Source: Sphingomonas sp. NBWT7 (GTDB lineage Bacteria; Pseudomonadota; Alphaproteobacteria; Sphingomonadales; Sphingomonadaceae). From it: a DNA stretch of 64,000 bases. Shown here one piece after another: positions 56,669 to 64,000 of this stretch. The notes under the pieces were generated by a model. That model was not told the DNA's origin. It searched no databases and was given only the letters and a program-made list of their open reading frames with translations. Made by a program: the position numbers and the translations under genes. The stretch spans positions 2,069,501 through 2,133,500 of the forward strand of contig NZ_CP043639.1 of the NCBI RefSeq assembly GCF_014217605.1, given 5' to 3'. Every line of letters begins with the position of its first letter. Within the stretch, counting starts at the first letter, position 1.

Positions 56669-57952
56669 ATGGACCGTATTCTCATTCGCGGCGGCCGTCG
56701 GCTGTCGGGCAAGTTGCCGATTTCGGGCGCGAAGAATGCCGCGTTGACGCTGATGCCGTGCGCGCTGCTGACCGACCAGCCGCTGACGCTGCGCAACCTG
56801 CCGCGGTTGGCCGACGTCGACGGCTTCGGCCACCTGCTCAACCAGCTCGGCGCATCGACCGCGATTGAGGGCACGCGGCCGGACGAGTTCGGCCGCGTGA
56901 TGACGATCCGCACCGGCCAGCTGACCTCGACCGAGGCGCCATACGACATCGTGCGCAAGATGCGCGCGTCGATCCTGGTGCTCGGCCCGATCCTTGCGCG
57001 CGCCGGCGAGGCGCGCGTCTCGCTGCCAGGCGGATGCGCGATCGGCAACCGCCCGATCGACCTGCATCTGAAGGCGCTGGAGGCGATCGGTGCCGAGCTT
57101 GAGATGAGCGCGGGCTACGTCACCGCGCGCGCGCCCGGCGGACGCCTGCCGGGCGGCCGGTATCGCTTCCCCGTCGTCTCAGTCGGTGCGACCGAGAATG
57201 TCGTGATGGCAGCGGTGACGGCGAGGGGATCGTCGCGGATCGAGAATGCCGCGCGCGAGCCCGAGATCGTCGACCTGTGCCGATGCCTCGTCGCGATGGG
57301 CGCGCAGATCGAGGGGATCGGCACCGAGACGCTCGAGATCGAGGGCGTCGACCGGCTGCACGGCGCGACCTATGCGGTGATGCCCGATCGGATCGAGGCG
57401 GGCAGCTACGCCTGCGCCGCGGCGATCACCGGGGGCCGCCTCGAGCTGGTCAATATCGACGCCGAGAGCATGGGGGCGACATTGTCGGCGCTTGCCGACG
57501 CGGGCGTGCTGATCGCGCAGAAGAAGAATTCGGTGACAGTGATGGCGCAGGGCCCACTGCAGCCGCTGACGCTGACCACCGCGCCCTTCCCCGGCTTCGC
57601 CACCGACATGCAGGCGCAGTTCATGGCGATGCTGTGCATGGCGAAAGGCGCGAGCGTGCTGACCGAGACGATCTTCGAGAACCGCTACATGCACGTGCCC
57701 GAGCTCGCGCGGATGGGCGCGGACATCACGGTGAGCGGACGCACCGCGGTGGTGCGCGGGGTCGAGCGGCTCGCCGGAGCACCGGTCATGGCGACCGATC
57801 TGCGCGCGTCGATGAGCCTCATTCTCGCCGGCCTCGCGGCGGAGGGCGAGACGTCGGTCGCGCGCGTCTATCACCTCGATCGCGGCTATGAGCGGCTTGA
57901 GGAGAAGCTGTCGGCGGTCGGCGCCGATATCGAGCGCGTCAGCGACGGATAA
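56669..57952 (+). CDS. murA: UDP-N-acetylglucosamine 1-carboxyvinyltransferase MurA
   Basis: MurA makes UDP-GlcNAc-enolpyruvate, the first committed step in peptidoglycan synthesis. The protein (427 residues) begins [14 protein letters not shown], with [19 protein letters not shown] and the catalytic Cys123 in [16 protein letters not shown], so it should be sensitive to fosfomycin. The later part has FPTD-like segments such as [16 protein letters not shown] and [20 protein letters not shown] 56669 is chosen as the standard start; an ATG nine bases earlier also fits. The length is normal and the gene is alone. Confidence 0.96.
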   Translation: MDRILIRGGRRLSGKLPISGAKNAALTLMPCALLTDQPLTLRNLPRLADVDGFGHLLNQLGASTAIEGTRPDEFGRVMTIRTGQLTSTEAPYDIVRKMRASILVLGPILARAGEARVSLPGGCAIGNRPIDLHLKALEAIGAELEMSAGYVTARAPGGRLPGGRYRFPVVSVGATENVVMAAVTARGSSRIENAAREPEIVDLCRCLVAMGAQIEGIGTETLEIEGVDRLHGATYAVMPDRIEAGSYACAAAITGGRLELVNIDAESMGATLSALADAGVLIAQKKNSVTVMAQGPLQPLTLTTAPFPGFATDMQAQFMAMLCMAKGASVLTETIFENRYMHVPELARMGADITVSGRTAVVRGVERLAGAPVMATDLRASMSLILAGLAAEGETSVARVYHLDRGYERLEEKLSAVGADIERVSDG

Positions 57953-58031
57953 GCCGCGCTTCGCTCGCGAACCCGCCCGGCAGCCCCGCCAGCGCTTCCC
58001 CTGCCTGACGCGGGCTGCCTGACGCAGCCGC

Positions 58032-59492
58032 CTACCGCACCAGCACGGCCTCGCGATCGACCGTTGCCGTCATCTCGGCGTAGCTCGCGCAGTCGCCGGC
58101 CCAATTCTGGTACACGCGGCCATTCGCCGCTTTGTACCAGCTGCGACAGTGCGGATCGGCCCATACGGTGTTCGACAGCAATTGCTGGATCCGCTCGTTG
58201 AAGCGCCGTTGCCCGTCCTCGCTCACCGCCGCCGCCTTCGCCTGGCTGTCCTCGACCAGTTCCAGCGTCCTGAGCATGTAGCCGACCTGCTGCTCGATCA
58301 TGAAGCTGATCGAATTGTGCCCGAGGTTGGTGTTCGGCCCGTAGAGGATGAACATGTTGGGGAAGCCCGCGACCATGATGCCGAGATACGCCTCCGGTCC
58401 CTCGCGCCACGTGTCCTTCAGCGTGCGCCCGCCCTCGCCGGTGACCGACATCGACCAGTCCCATTGCGTGGTTTCGAAGCCGGTGGCGAAGATCAGCACG
58501 TCGAGCTCGTGGAAGCCATCGGCGGAGCGCACGCCGTTCGCTTCGATGCCCGTGATCCCGGCGGTTTCGAGCGTGACGTTGTCGCGCATCAGCGCGGGGT
58601 AGAAATCGTCGGTGATGAGGATGCGCTTGCACCCGATCGGGTAATCGGGGGTCAGCTTCGCGCGCAGCTCGAGATCGGGCACCTGCGCCTCGAGATGGTC
58701 GAGCGCGGTGCGGGTGTAAGCGGCGCGGCCCTCGGGCGTCCATTTGAACGCTTGCCAGAAGAAATTATCGGCATTGTCGAAGATCATCGCGCGCTGCGCG
58801 GCGCCGAGCTTCATCGCGACGTCGACGTTGGTCGCCATCAGCGCCTTCGTCTCGTCGGTCACATGCTGGTCGTTGCGTGGCACGACCCAGTTGGGCGTAC
58901 GCTGGAAGACGACGAGATGCCCCGCCTGCTTCGCGATCTCGGGAATGAACTGCACCGCACTGGCGGCCGATCCGATCACACCGACGCGCTTGCCAGTGAG
59001 ATCGACGCTGTCGTCCCACGCCGCCGCATGCCATTTCGGCCCGGCAAAATTCTCGACGCCGGGGATGTCGGGAAAGCACGGACGGCTGAGCTGGCCGAGC
59101 GCGGGAACGATCGCGTCGAACCGCTCGCTTGTGCCGCGCTCGGTCTCGACGTTCCATTCGCCCGCCGCCTCGTCCCATGTCGCGCTCGTCACGCCTTCGT
59201 TGAGGCGCAACACTTCGCTCAGGCCGAATTGTTCGACGAGACCCTTGGTGTAGTCGTGGATCTGCGCCCCGCGCGCGTAATTGTGGCTCCAGTTCGGGTT
59301 GGGCGCGAAGCTGAACTGATAGAGGATCGCGGGTACGTCGCACGCGACGCCGGGATAGCGGTTCGCGCGCCAGGTGCCGCCGACGGAATCGGCGTGCTCG
59401 AAAACGGTGACGTCGTGGCCGGCCTCGCGCGCCTTGATCGCGGCGCACAGCCCGCCCATGCCCGCACCGATCACCGCAACCCGCTTGCTCAT
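58032..59492 (-). CDS. Baeyer-Villiger-type flavin monooxygenase
   Basis: This 486-residue protein is a type I BVMO, which would insert oxygen next to a ketone using FAD and NADPH. The FAD Rossmann motif is GAGMGG (residues 9-14), the second dinucleotide motif GVIGSAASAV lies at 171-180, and the BVMO fingerprint FAGPKWHAAAWD occupies 149-160 with the conserved His and Trp. ATG 59492 has GGAGAG upstream. It is alone, convergent with murA. Typical substrates are cyclic or steroidal ketones; none can be inferred here. Confidence 0.9.
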   Translation of the reverse strand: MSKRVAVIGAGMGGLCAAIKAREAGHDVTVFEHADSVGGTWRANRYPGVACDVPAILYQFSFAPNPNWSHNYARGAQIHDYTKGLVEQFGLSEVLRLNEGVTSATWDEAAGEWNVETERGTSERFDAIVPALGQLSRPCFPDIPGVENFAGPKWHAAAWDDSVDLTGKRVGVIGSAASAVQFIPEIAKQAGHLVVFQRTPNWVVPRNDQHVTDETKALMATNVDVAMKLGAAQRAMIFDNADNFFWQAFKWTPEGRAAYTRTALDHLEAQVPDLELRAKLTPDYPIGCKRILITDDFYPALMRDNVTLETAGITGIEANGVRSADGFHELDVLIFATGFETTQWDWSMSVTGEGGRTLKDTWREGPEAYLGIMVAGFPNMFILYGPNTNLGHNSISFMIEQQVGYMLRTLELVEDSQAKAAAVSEDGQRRFNERIQQLLSNTVWADPHCRSWYKAANGRVYQNWAGDCASYAEMTATVDREAVLVR

Positions 59493-59592
59493 CACGCTCT
59501 CCATCGGCGGTTTTGCTCCGCTCGACGTGCAAGATGCCGTGTCCGGCGGAGCGATGGAAGAGGGTTTAAGTCGGTTGCGTTAGATCGTGCCG

Positions 59593-59622
59593 AAAACGGG
59601 TGCCGGCAGTGCCGACACCCGT
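59593..59622 (-). terminator. Rho-independent terminator of the glycine-zipper lipoprotein gene
   Basis: Downstream of 59630 on the minus strand, 13-base arms (59596-59608 and 59610-59622, one mismatch) form a G+C-rich hairpin followed by TTTT (59596-59593). Distance to the stop codon is 7 bases. Confidence 0.75.
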
Positions 59623-59629
59623 CGTTCCG

Positions 59630-60043
59630 TCAGCGGCAGCGTACGTTGTTGCGGTCGACCGACTTGCCGAGCGCCGCGCCACCCGCGCCGCCGAGCAGCG
59701 CGCCGAGCAGGCCCGACCCGCCGGGCGAAATCGCCGAACCGAGCACGCCGCCCGCGATGCCGCCGACGATCAGACCGGTCGTGCCATCCGAACGGCGGCA
59801 GTAATAGCGCCCGTCCCGGCCCGCATAGACACGATCGTTGTCGGACAAGCGGCGCTCGCGATAGCGCGCATCGTCGCGATAATAGCGGTCGGCCTCGTAG
59901 CCGCCATAGGCCGGATCGGGGCTGTTGTAATCGTAGCGGCTGTAGCCGCTGTCGACATAGCCCGGGCCGCCGCCGTAGCGGTCACCGACGCAACCCGTCA
60001 CCATCACCGCCGCACCGATCGCGGCCAACGCAACACTCCGCAT
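59630..60043 (-). CDS. Glycine-zipper 2TM domain lipoprotein
   Basis: This 137-residue lipoprotein has a signal peptide ending in the lipobox VTGC at Cys18. A Tyr/Gly/Asp-rich linker (GYSRYDYNSPDPAYGGY) of about 45 residues leads to a two-stranded segment DRVYAGRDGRYYCRR and then the glycine-zipper part GLIVGGIAGGVLGSAI / LLGALLGGAGGAALGK, which resembles the SlyB/17-kDa antigen group. It probably sits in the outer membrane. The minus-strand terminator directly follows. Confidence 0.88.
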   Translation of the reverse strand: MRSVALAAIGAAVMVTGCVGDRYGGGPGYVDSGYSRYDYNSPDPAYGGYEADRYYRDDARYRERRLSDNDRVYAGRDGRYYCRRSDGTTGLIVGGIAGGVLGSAISPGGSGLLGALLGGAGGAALGKSVDRNNVRCR

Positions 60044-60150
60044 CGTCTTCTCCTGTTGTCTGGGTGAAGACGTAATCGTCGATGCGGCACTTGGTTGCGC
60101 CGGATCAGCGTCACGGCGGTACTTTTGCCCGCCCGCGACGGTGCCGCGCG

Positions 60151-62415
60151 TCAGCGGGCGATCCCGCCCGCGGCGAGCACCGCCAGCGTCATCAGATCGC
60201 TCGCCGACGAGGTCATCGGCGCGATCTGTACGGGCTTCTCCATGCCCACCAGCATCGGCCCGATCACGCTGTCCCCGCCAAGTTCGCGCAGCAGCTTGGC
60301 CGAAATGTGCGCCGACTGGAGGCCAGGCATGATCAGGACGTTCGCCGGGCCGGACAGGCGCGCAAAGGGATAATTGGCGAGCTGCGCCGGGTTGAGCGCG
60401 ACGTCGGGCGTCATCTCCCCCTCATATTCGAACCCGACGTTGCGCCCATCAAGCACGGTGATCGCCTCGCGCACGTTGTCGAGGAAGGTGCCCTTCGGAT
60501 TGCCGAAGGTTGAGTAGCTGAGGAAGGCGACGCGCGGCTCGTGCCCCATGCGGCGCGCGACGGCGGCGGTCTGCTCGGCGATGTCGGCGAGCTGCTCGGG
60601 CGTCGGACGCTCGTTCACCGTCGTGTCGGCGATGAACACCGTGTGGCTCTGCCCGACCATCAGGTGAATGCCGAACGGCGTGCGGCCGGGCGCCGGATCG
60701 ATCACGCGGCGTACCTCGCGCATCGATTGCGCCCAGGTCCGCGTGACACCGGTGATCATCGCGTCGGCATGCCCCATCTGCAGCAGCACCGCGCCGAACG
60801 TGTTGCGATCCTGATTGATCATCCGCTCGCAGTCGCGGCGCAGATAGCCGCGGCGCTGGAGCCGCTTGTACAGGAAGTCGACCATCTCGGGCACCAGCGG
60901 CGAGATGCGGCTGTTGTGCAGTTCATACTCCTCCGGGTTGCTGATGCCGAGCGCGCGGAGCCGATCGGGCACGTCGTCGCGGCCCACCAGCACCGGCACG
61001 CCGTAGCCCCCCTCCTTGAAGGCGACCGCCGCGCGCAGCACCACTTCTTCCTCGCCCTCGGCGAACAGCACGCGCTTGGGATGCGCACGCGCGCCCTCGT
61101 AGGCGAGGCTGAGCACCGACGTCGTCGGGTTGAGCCGCGCGCGCAGGCGCTGGCGATAGCCCTCCATGTCGAGGATCGGGCGCGTCGCAACGCCCGAATC
61201 CATCGCCGCCTTGGCGACGGCGGCGGGCACGATCTCCATCAGCCGCGGATCGAACGGCGCGGGAATGATATAGTCCGCGCCGAAGACGTGCTGCACGCCG
61301 TAGGCGGCGGCGACTTCCTCCGGCACGCGCTCACGCGCGAGCTCGGCGATCGCCTGCGCTGCGGCGATCTTCATCTCCTCGTTGATCCCCGTCGCACGCA
61401 CGTCGAGGGCACCGCGGAAGATGAACGGGAAGCCGAGCACGTTGTTGACCTGATTAGGATAATCTGACCGGCCGGTGGCGATGATCGCATCGGGCCGCGC
61501 CGCCTTGGCGAGTTCGGGCCGGATCTCGGGCTCGGGATTGGCCATCGCGAAGATGATCGGGGCGGGCGCCATATCCTTGACCATCTCAGGCTTCAGCGCG
61601 CCGGCGGCGGAGAGGCCGAGGAACACGTCGGCGCCGACCAGCGCCTCGGTCAGCGTGCGCGCCTCGGTCGGCACGGCATGCGCCGACTGCCACTGATTAA
61701 CGCTCTCGCGACCCTGATGTATCACGCCCTTGCGATCGCACAGGATGACGTTGTCGCCGCCGACGCCCATCGCCTTGATCAGTTCGGTGCAGGCGATCGC
61801 CGCCGCGCCCGCGCCGTTGACGACGACCTTGATGTCGCCCAGCCGCCGGCCGGTCAGCAGGCAGGCGTTGATCAGCCCCGCCGCGGTAATGATCGCGGTG
61901 CCGTGCTGGTCGTCGTGGAAGACGGGGATGTTCATCCGCTCGCGCAGCGTCTGCTCGATGATGAAGCACTCGGGCGCCTTGATGTCCTCAAGGTTGATCC
62001 CGCCGAACGACGGCTCGAGCAGCGCGACGCAGTTGATGAAGGCATCGACGTCCTCGGTCGCGACTTCGAGATCGATCGAATCGACGTCGGCGAAGCGCTT
62101 GAACAGCACCGCCTTGCCTTCCATCACCGGCTTGGAGGCAAGCGCGCCGAGATTGCCCATGCCGAGGATCGCGGTGCCATTCGAGATGACGGCGACGAGA
62201 TTGCCCTTGGTGGTGTAATCGTAGGCGGTCGCAGGATCGTCGGCGATCGCCTGCACCGGCACGGCGACGCCGGGAGAATAGGCGAGCGCGAGATCGCGCT
62301 GCGTCGCCATCGGTTTCGAAGCGACGATCTCGATCTTGCCGGGCCGCCCTTCGGAATGGAACAGCAGCGCCTCGCGCTCGGAAAACTGGACGTTGGTCTT
62401 GGTCTGATCGGTCAT
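60151..62415 (-). CDS. maeB: NADP-dependent malic enzyme with C-terminal phosphotransacetylase-like domain
   Basis: MaeB converts malate to pyruvate and CO2 with NADP+. The 754-residue protein has the malic enzyme part first ([15 protein letters not shown], then [20 protein letters not shown] with metal ligands, and [19 protein letters not shown] for the cofactor). A phosphotransacetylase-like domain (about 430-754, with [18 protein letters not shown] and [18 protein letters not shown]) follows; in this enzyme class it is regulatory and not an acetyl transferase. It feeds NADPH and pyruvate. The gene is alone. Confidence 0.95.
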   Translation of the reverse strand: MTDQTKTNVQFSEREALLFHSEGRPGKIEIVASKPMATQRDLALAYSPGVAVPVQAIADDPATAYDYTTKGNLVAVISNGTAILGMGNLGALASKPVMEGKAVLFKRFADVDSIDLEVATEDVDAFINCVALLEPSFGGINLEDIKAPECFIIEQTLRERMNIPVFHDDQHGTAIITAAGLINACLLTGRRLGDIKVVVNGAGAAAIACTELIKAMGVGGDNVILCDRKGVIHQGRESVNQWQSAHAVPTEARTLTEALVGADVFLGLSAAGALKPEMVKDMAPAPIIFAMANPEPEIRPELAKAARPDAIIATGRSDYPNQVNNVLGFPFIFRGALDVRATGINEEMKIAAAQAIAELARERVPEEVAAAYGVQHVFGADYIIPAPFDPRLMEIVPAAVAKAAMDSGVATRPILDMEGYRQRLRARLNPTTSVLSLAYEGARAHPKRVLFAEGEEEVVLRAAVAFKEGGYGVPVLVGRDDVPDRLRALGISNPEEYELHNSRISPLVPEMVDFLYKRLQRRGYLRRDCERMINQDRNTFGAVLLQMGHADAMITGVTRTWAQSMREVRRVIDPAPGRTPFGIHLMVGQSHTVFIADTTVNERPTPEQLADIAEQTAAVARRMGHEPRVAFLSYSTFGNPKGTFLDNVREAITVLDGRNVGFEYEGEMTPDVALNPAQLANYPFARLSGPANVLIMPGLQSAHISAKLLRELGGDSVIGPMLVGMEKPVQIAPMTSSASDLMTLAVLAAGGIAR

Positions 62416-62463
62416 GCGGGCACCCGGGGGAGAGGTTCGCCCGCGACCTTTACGGGCGCATGG

Positions 62464-63000
62464 TCACGATGCAACCGCGTGGGCGACAAAGAGATCGGGC
62501 TGATCGAGCGCGGCACCCGCGACGCGGCGCTCGAGCGCGAGCAGCAGCTGCTTGTTGGGCAAACCGCCGCCGAACCCGGTCAGCGCGCCGCCCGCGCCGA
62601 TCACGCGGTGGCACGGCGTGACGATTGACAGCGGATTGCGCCCGTTCGCCGCCCCCACCGCGCGCGTCGCGGTCGGCCGGCCGACCGCCACCGCGATGTC
62701 GCGGTAGCTGCGCGTCTCGCCGTAGGGGATGGCGAGCAGCGCTGCCCACACCGCCAGCTGGAAATCGGTACCGATCGGATCGAGCGGCAGATCGAACGCG
62801 GTGCGCGTCCCTGCGAAATACTCCGCCAGCTGTCGCGTCGCGGCGACGAGCACCGGGTGATCGCGTCCAACGGTTCGCGGGGCGTAGCGCCGCTGCATGG
62901 AAGCATCGTCGTTCCACAGCACGGCCGCGAGCCCGCGGTCGCTGGCGACGAGCGTGAGGTCGCCGGTCGGCGAGGCGATGACGGTCGCGGCATAGGTCAT
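62464..63000 (-). CDS. ogt: Methylated-DNA-protein cysteine methyltransferase
   Basis: This suicide repair enzyme transfers the methyl group from O6-methylguanine in DNA to its own cysteine. The 178-residue protein has the active-site motif SIVTPCHRVIG with Cys130, the HTH-like YGETRSYRDIAVAVGRPTATRAVGAANGRNP (read in parts as YGETRSYRDIA and RAVGAANGRNP) and FGGGLPNKQLLLALE near the end. No Ada-type regulatory domain is present. The gene is divergent from mutS; both serve DNA repair. Confidence 0.95.
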   Translation of the reverse strand: MTYAATVIASPTGDLTLVASDRGLAAVLWNDDASMQRRYAPRTVGRDHPVLVAATRQLAEYFAGTRTAFDLPLDPIGTDFQLAVWAALLAIPYGETRSYRDIAVAVGRPTATRAVGAANGRNPLSIVTPCHRVIGAGGALTGFGGGLPNKQLLLALERRVAGAALDQPDLFVAHAVAS

Positions 63001-63120
63001 GGACGTCTCCTAACGTGTGCTGTGCGCGCCGGCATCCCGTCGCTTGCGGTCAAACCCACGCTCGCCAAGCGGGCATGCGCTGGGTAAGCCGCGCCTTTCC
63101 GCAGTCCCGCGCCCGATCGA

Positions 63121-63130
63121 TTTTATAAAA
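63121..63130 (+). promoter_or_regulatory. Possible mutS -10 element
   Basis: TTTTATAAAA is a 10-base palindrome and an A+T patch in a G+C-rich region, three bases before the mutS ATG. TATAAA within it (63124-63129) could be a -10, which would give a leaderless or nearly leaderless transcript. No clear -35 is seen. Confidence 0.3.
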
Positions 63131-63133
63131 GCC

Positions 63134-64000
63134 ATGACCGACGCCCCCGCCCCGACGCCGATGATGGCGCAATATCTCGCGCTCAAGGAAGAGGCGGGTG
63201 ACTGCCTGCTGTTCTATCGCATGGGCGATTTCTTCGAGCTGTTCTTCGACGATGCGCGGATCGCCAGCGGGGTGCTCGACATCGCGCTGACGGCGCGCGG
63301 CGAGCATGAGGGCAGCAAGATTCCAATGTGCGGCGTCCCCGTTCACGCCGCGACGGCCTATCTCCAGCGGCTGATCAAGGCGGGGCACCGCGTCGCGATC
63401 GCCGAGCAGACTGAGAGTCCGGAGGCGGCGCGCAAGGCGCGCGGATCGAAGGCACTGGTCAATCGCGCGATCGTCCGCTTCGTCACCGCAGGTACGCTGA
63501 CCGAGGAAGCGCTGCTCGATGCGCGCGCCGCGAACTGGTGCGTCGCGGTGGGCGAAGCGGCGGGCGGCGTCGGCGTCGCGGCGGCGGACATCTCTACCGG
63601 CCGGTTCGAGGTGATCGCGTGCAGCGCGCAGGCGCTGGGGGCTGAACTCGCGCGCCTCGGCGCGGCGGAGGTGATCGCCGCGGAGGGGAGCGACGCGCCC
63701 GCGACGGTGTGGCGGCCGCGCGGCGATTTCGACAGCGCGCGCGGCGAGGAGCGGCTCCGCCGGCTGCACGGCGTCGCGACGCTCGACGGCTTCGGCCAGT
63801 TCGACCGCGCGATGCTCGCCGCCGCGGGTGGGCTGGTCGCGTATCTGGAACATAACGGCAAAGGCACCCTGCCGCTGCTGCGCCCGCCGGTGATCCGCCG
63901 CAGCGCGGAGGCGATGGCGATCGACGCGGCGACGCGCGAGAGCCTGGAACTGACGTGCAGCGCAGGCGGCGTGCGCAAGGGCAGCTTGCTCGACGCGGTC
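63134..64000 (+). CDS. mutS: DNA mismatch repair protein MutS, 5' part (partial)
   Basis: MutS recognises mismatched bases. The first 289 residues are present and run off the right edge in frame. The mismatch-binding domain I carries MAQYLALKEEAGDCLLFYRMGDFFELFFDDA, with the GDFFELF (Phe-x-Glu) motif that intercalates at mismatches (visible as MGDFFELFF), then GVPVHAATAYLQRLIKAGHRVAIAEQ. Domain II starts near residue 120. ATG 63134 (MTDAPAPTP) is used; there is no good ribosome site upstream. The ATPase part lies outside the window. Confidence 0.95.
   Translation, partial: MTDAPAPTPMMAQYLALKEEAGDCLLFYRMGDFFELFFDDARIASGVLDIALTARGEHEGSKIPMCGVPVHAATAYLQRLIKAGHRVAIAEQTESPEAARKARGSKALVNRAIVRFVTAGTLTEEALLDARAANWCVAVGEAAGGVGVAAADISTGRFEVIACSAQALGAELARLGAAEVIAAEGSDAPATVWRPRGDFDSARGEERLRRLHGVATLDGFGQFDRAMLAAAGGLVAYLEHNGKGTLPLLRPPVIRRSAEAMAIDAATRESLELTCSAGGVRKGSLLDAV

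Overview
This is a 64-kb stretch of a G+C-rich alphaproteobacterial chromosome, most likely a Sphingomonas or a close sphingomonad. The basis is gene content: a cell-cycle methylase gene ccrM directly downstream of rnhB, a large TonB-dependent receptor beside 2-oxoglutarate/Fe(II) oxygenases, class I PHA synthase with a phasin, a DUF2093 protein, a HisKA_2-type kinase and MarR-EmrAB efflux. Coding density is high. No gap between genes exceeds 300 bases. I found no tRNA, rRNA, insertion sequence, prophage, CRISPR array or defence island, so this looks like core and shell chromosome rather than an island.

Layout: 1-9264 holds the 5' part of lpdA, acyl-CoA and enoyl-CoA enzymes, a GST/CsaA pair, an orphan sensor kinase, an RlpA-like lipoprotein, a class II aldolase-family protein, a TonB-C-domain protein and a zinc alcohol dehydrogenase. 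From 9421 come clpB, then an iron-enzyme neighbourhood (12032-18451): two divergent 2OG-Fe(II) oxygenases, a TPR protein with a C-terminal 2OG-oxygenase domain, and a convergent TonB-dependent receptor closed by a clear terminator. From 18561 to 31266 there are an exported unknown protein, an M23 peptidase, DUF2093, xseA and purD with overlapping start codons, a membrane-anchored helix-hairpin-helix protein, a threonine aldolase-family enzyme, a DMT exporter, an SDR, an M28 peptidase and pepN. A nested inverted repeat follows pepN.

From 31496 to 45185: an M16 peptidase coupled to a small protein, a marR-outer membrane factor-emrA-emrB efflux operon with an 18-bp palindrome over its promoter, an acyl-CoA dehydrogenase, purE-purK, a hydrolase-fold protein lacking the usual nucleophile, an amino-acid permease and an NRDE protein. 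From 45211 to 52323 a long minus-strand run holds folP, ccrM, rnhB, a thiD-VOC fusion, DUF1272, a thioesterase, a TauE/SafE permease and an alaC-like aminotransferase.

From 52439 to the right edge: phaC and a phasin (PHA storage) with a large dyad between them and a strong terminator after the phasin; clpS; a Crp/Fnr regulator divergent from murA; a Baeyer-Villiger-type monooxygenase; a glycine-zipper lipoprotein; maeB malic enzyme; ogt; and the 5' part of mutS. The least ordinary signals are the oxygenase/receptor cluster, the GANTC cluster upstream of ccrM, the ThiD-VOC fusion, the phasin and marR dyads, the shared xseA/purD start site and the nucleophile-less hydrolase.
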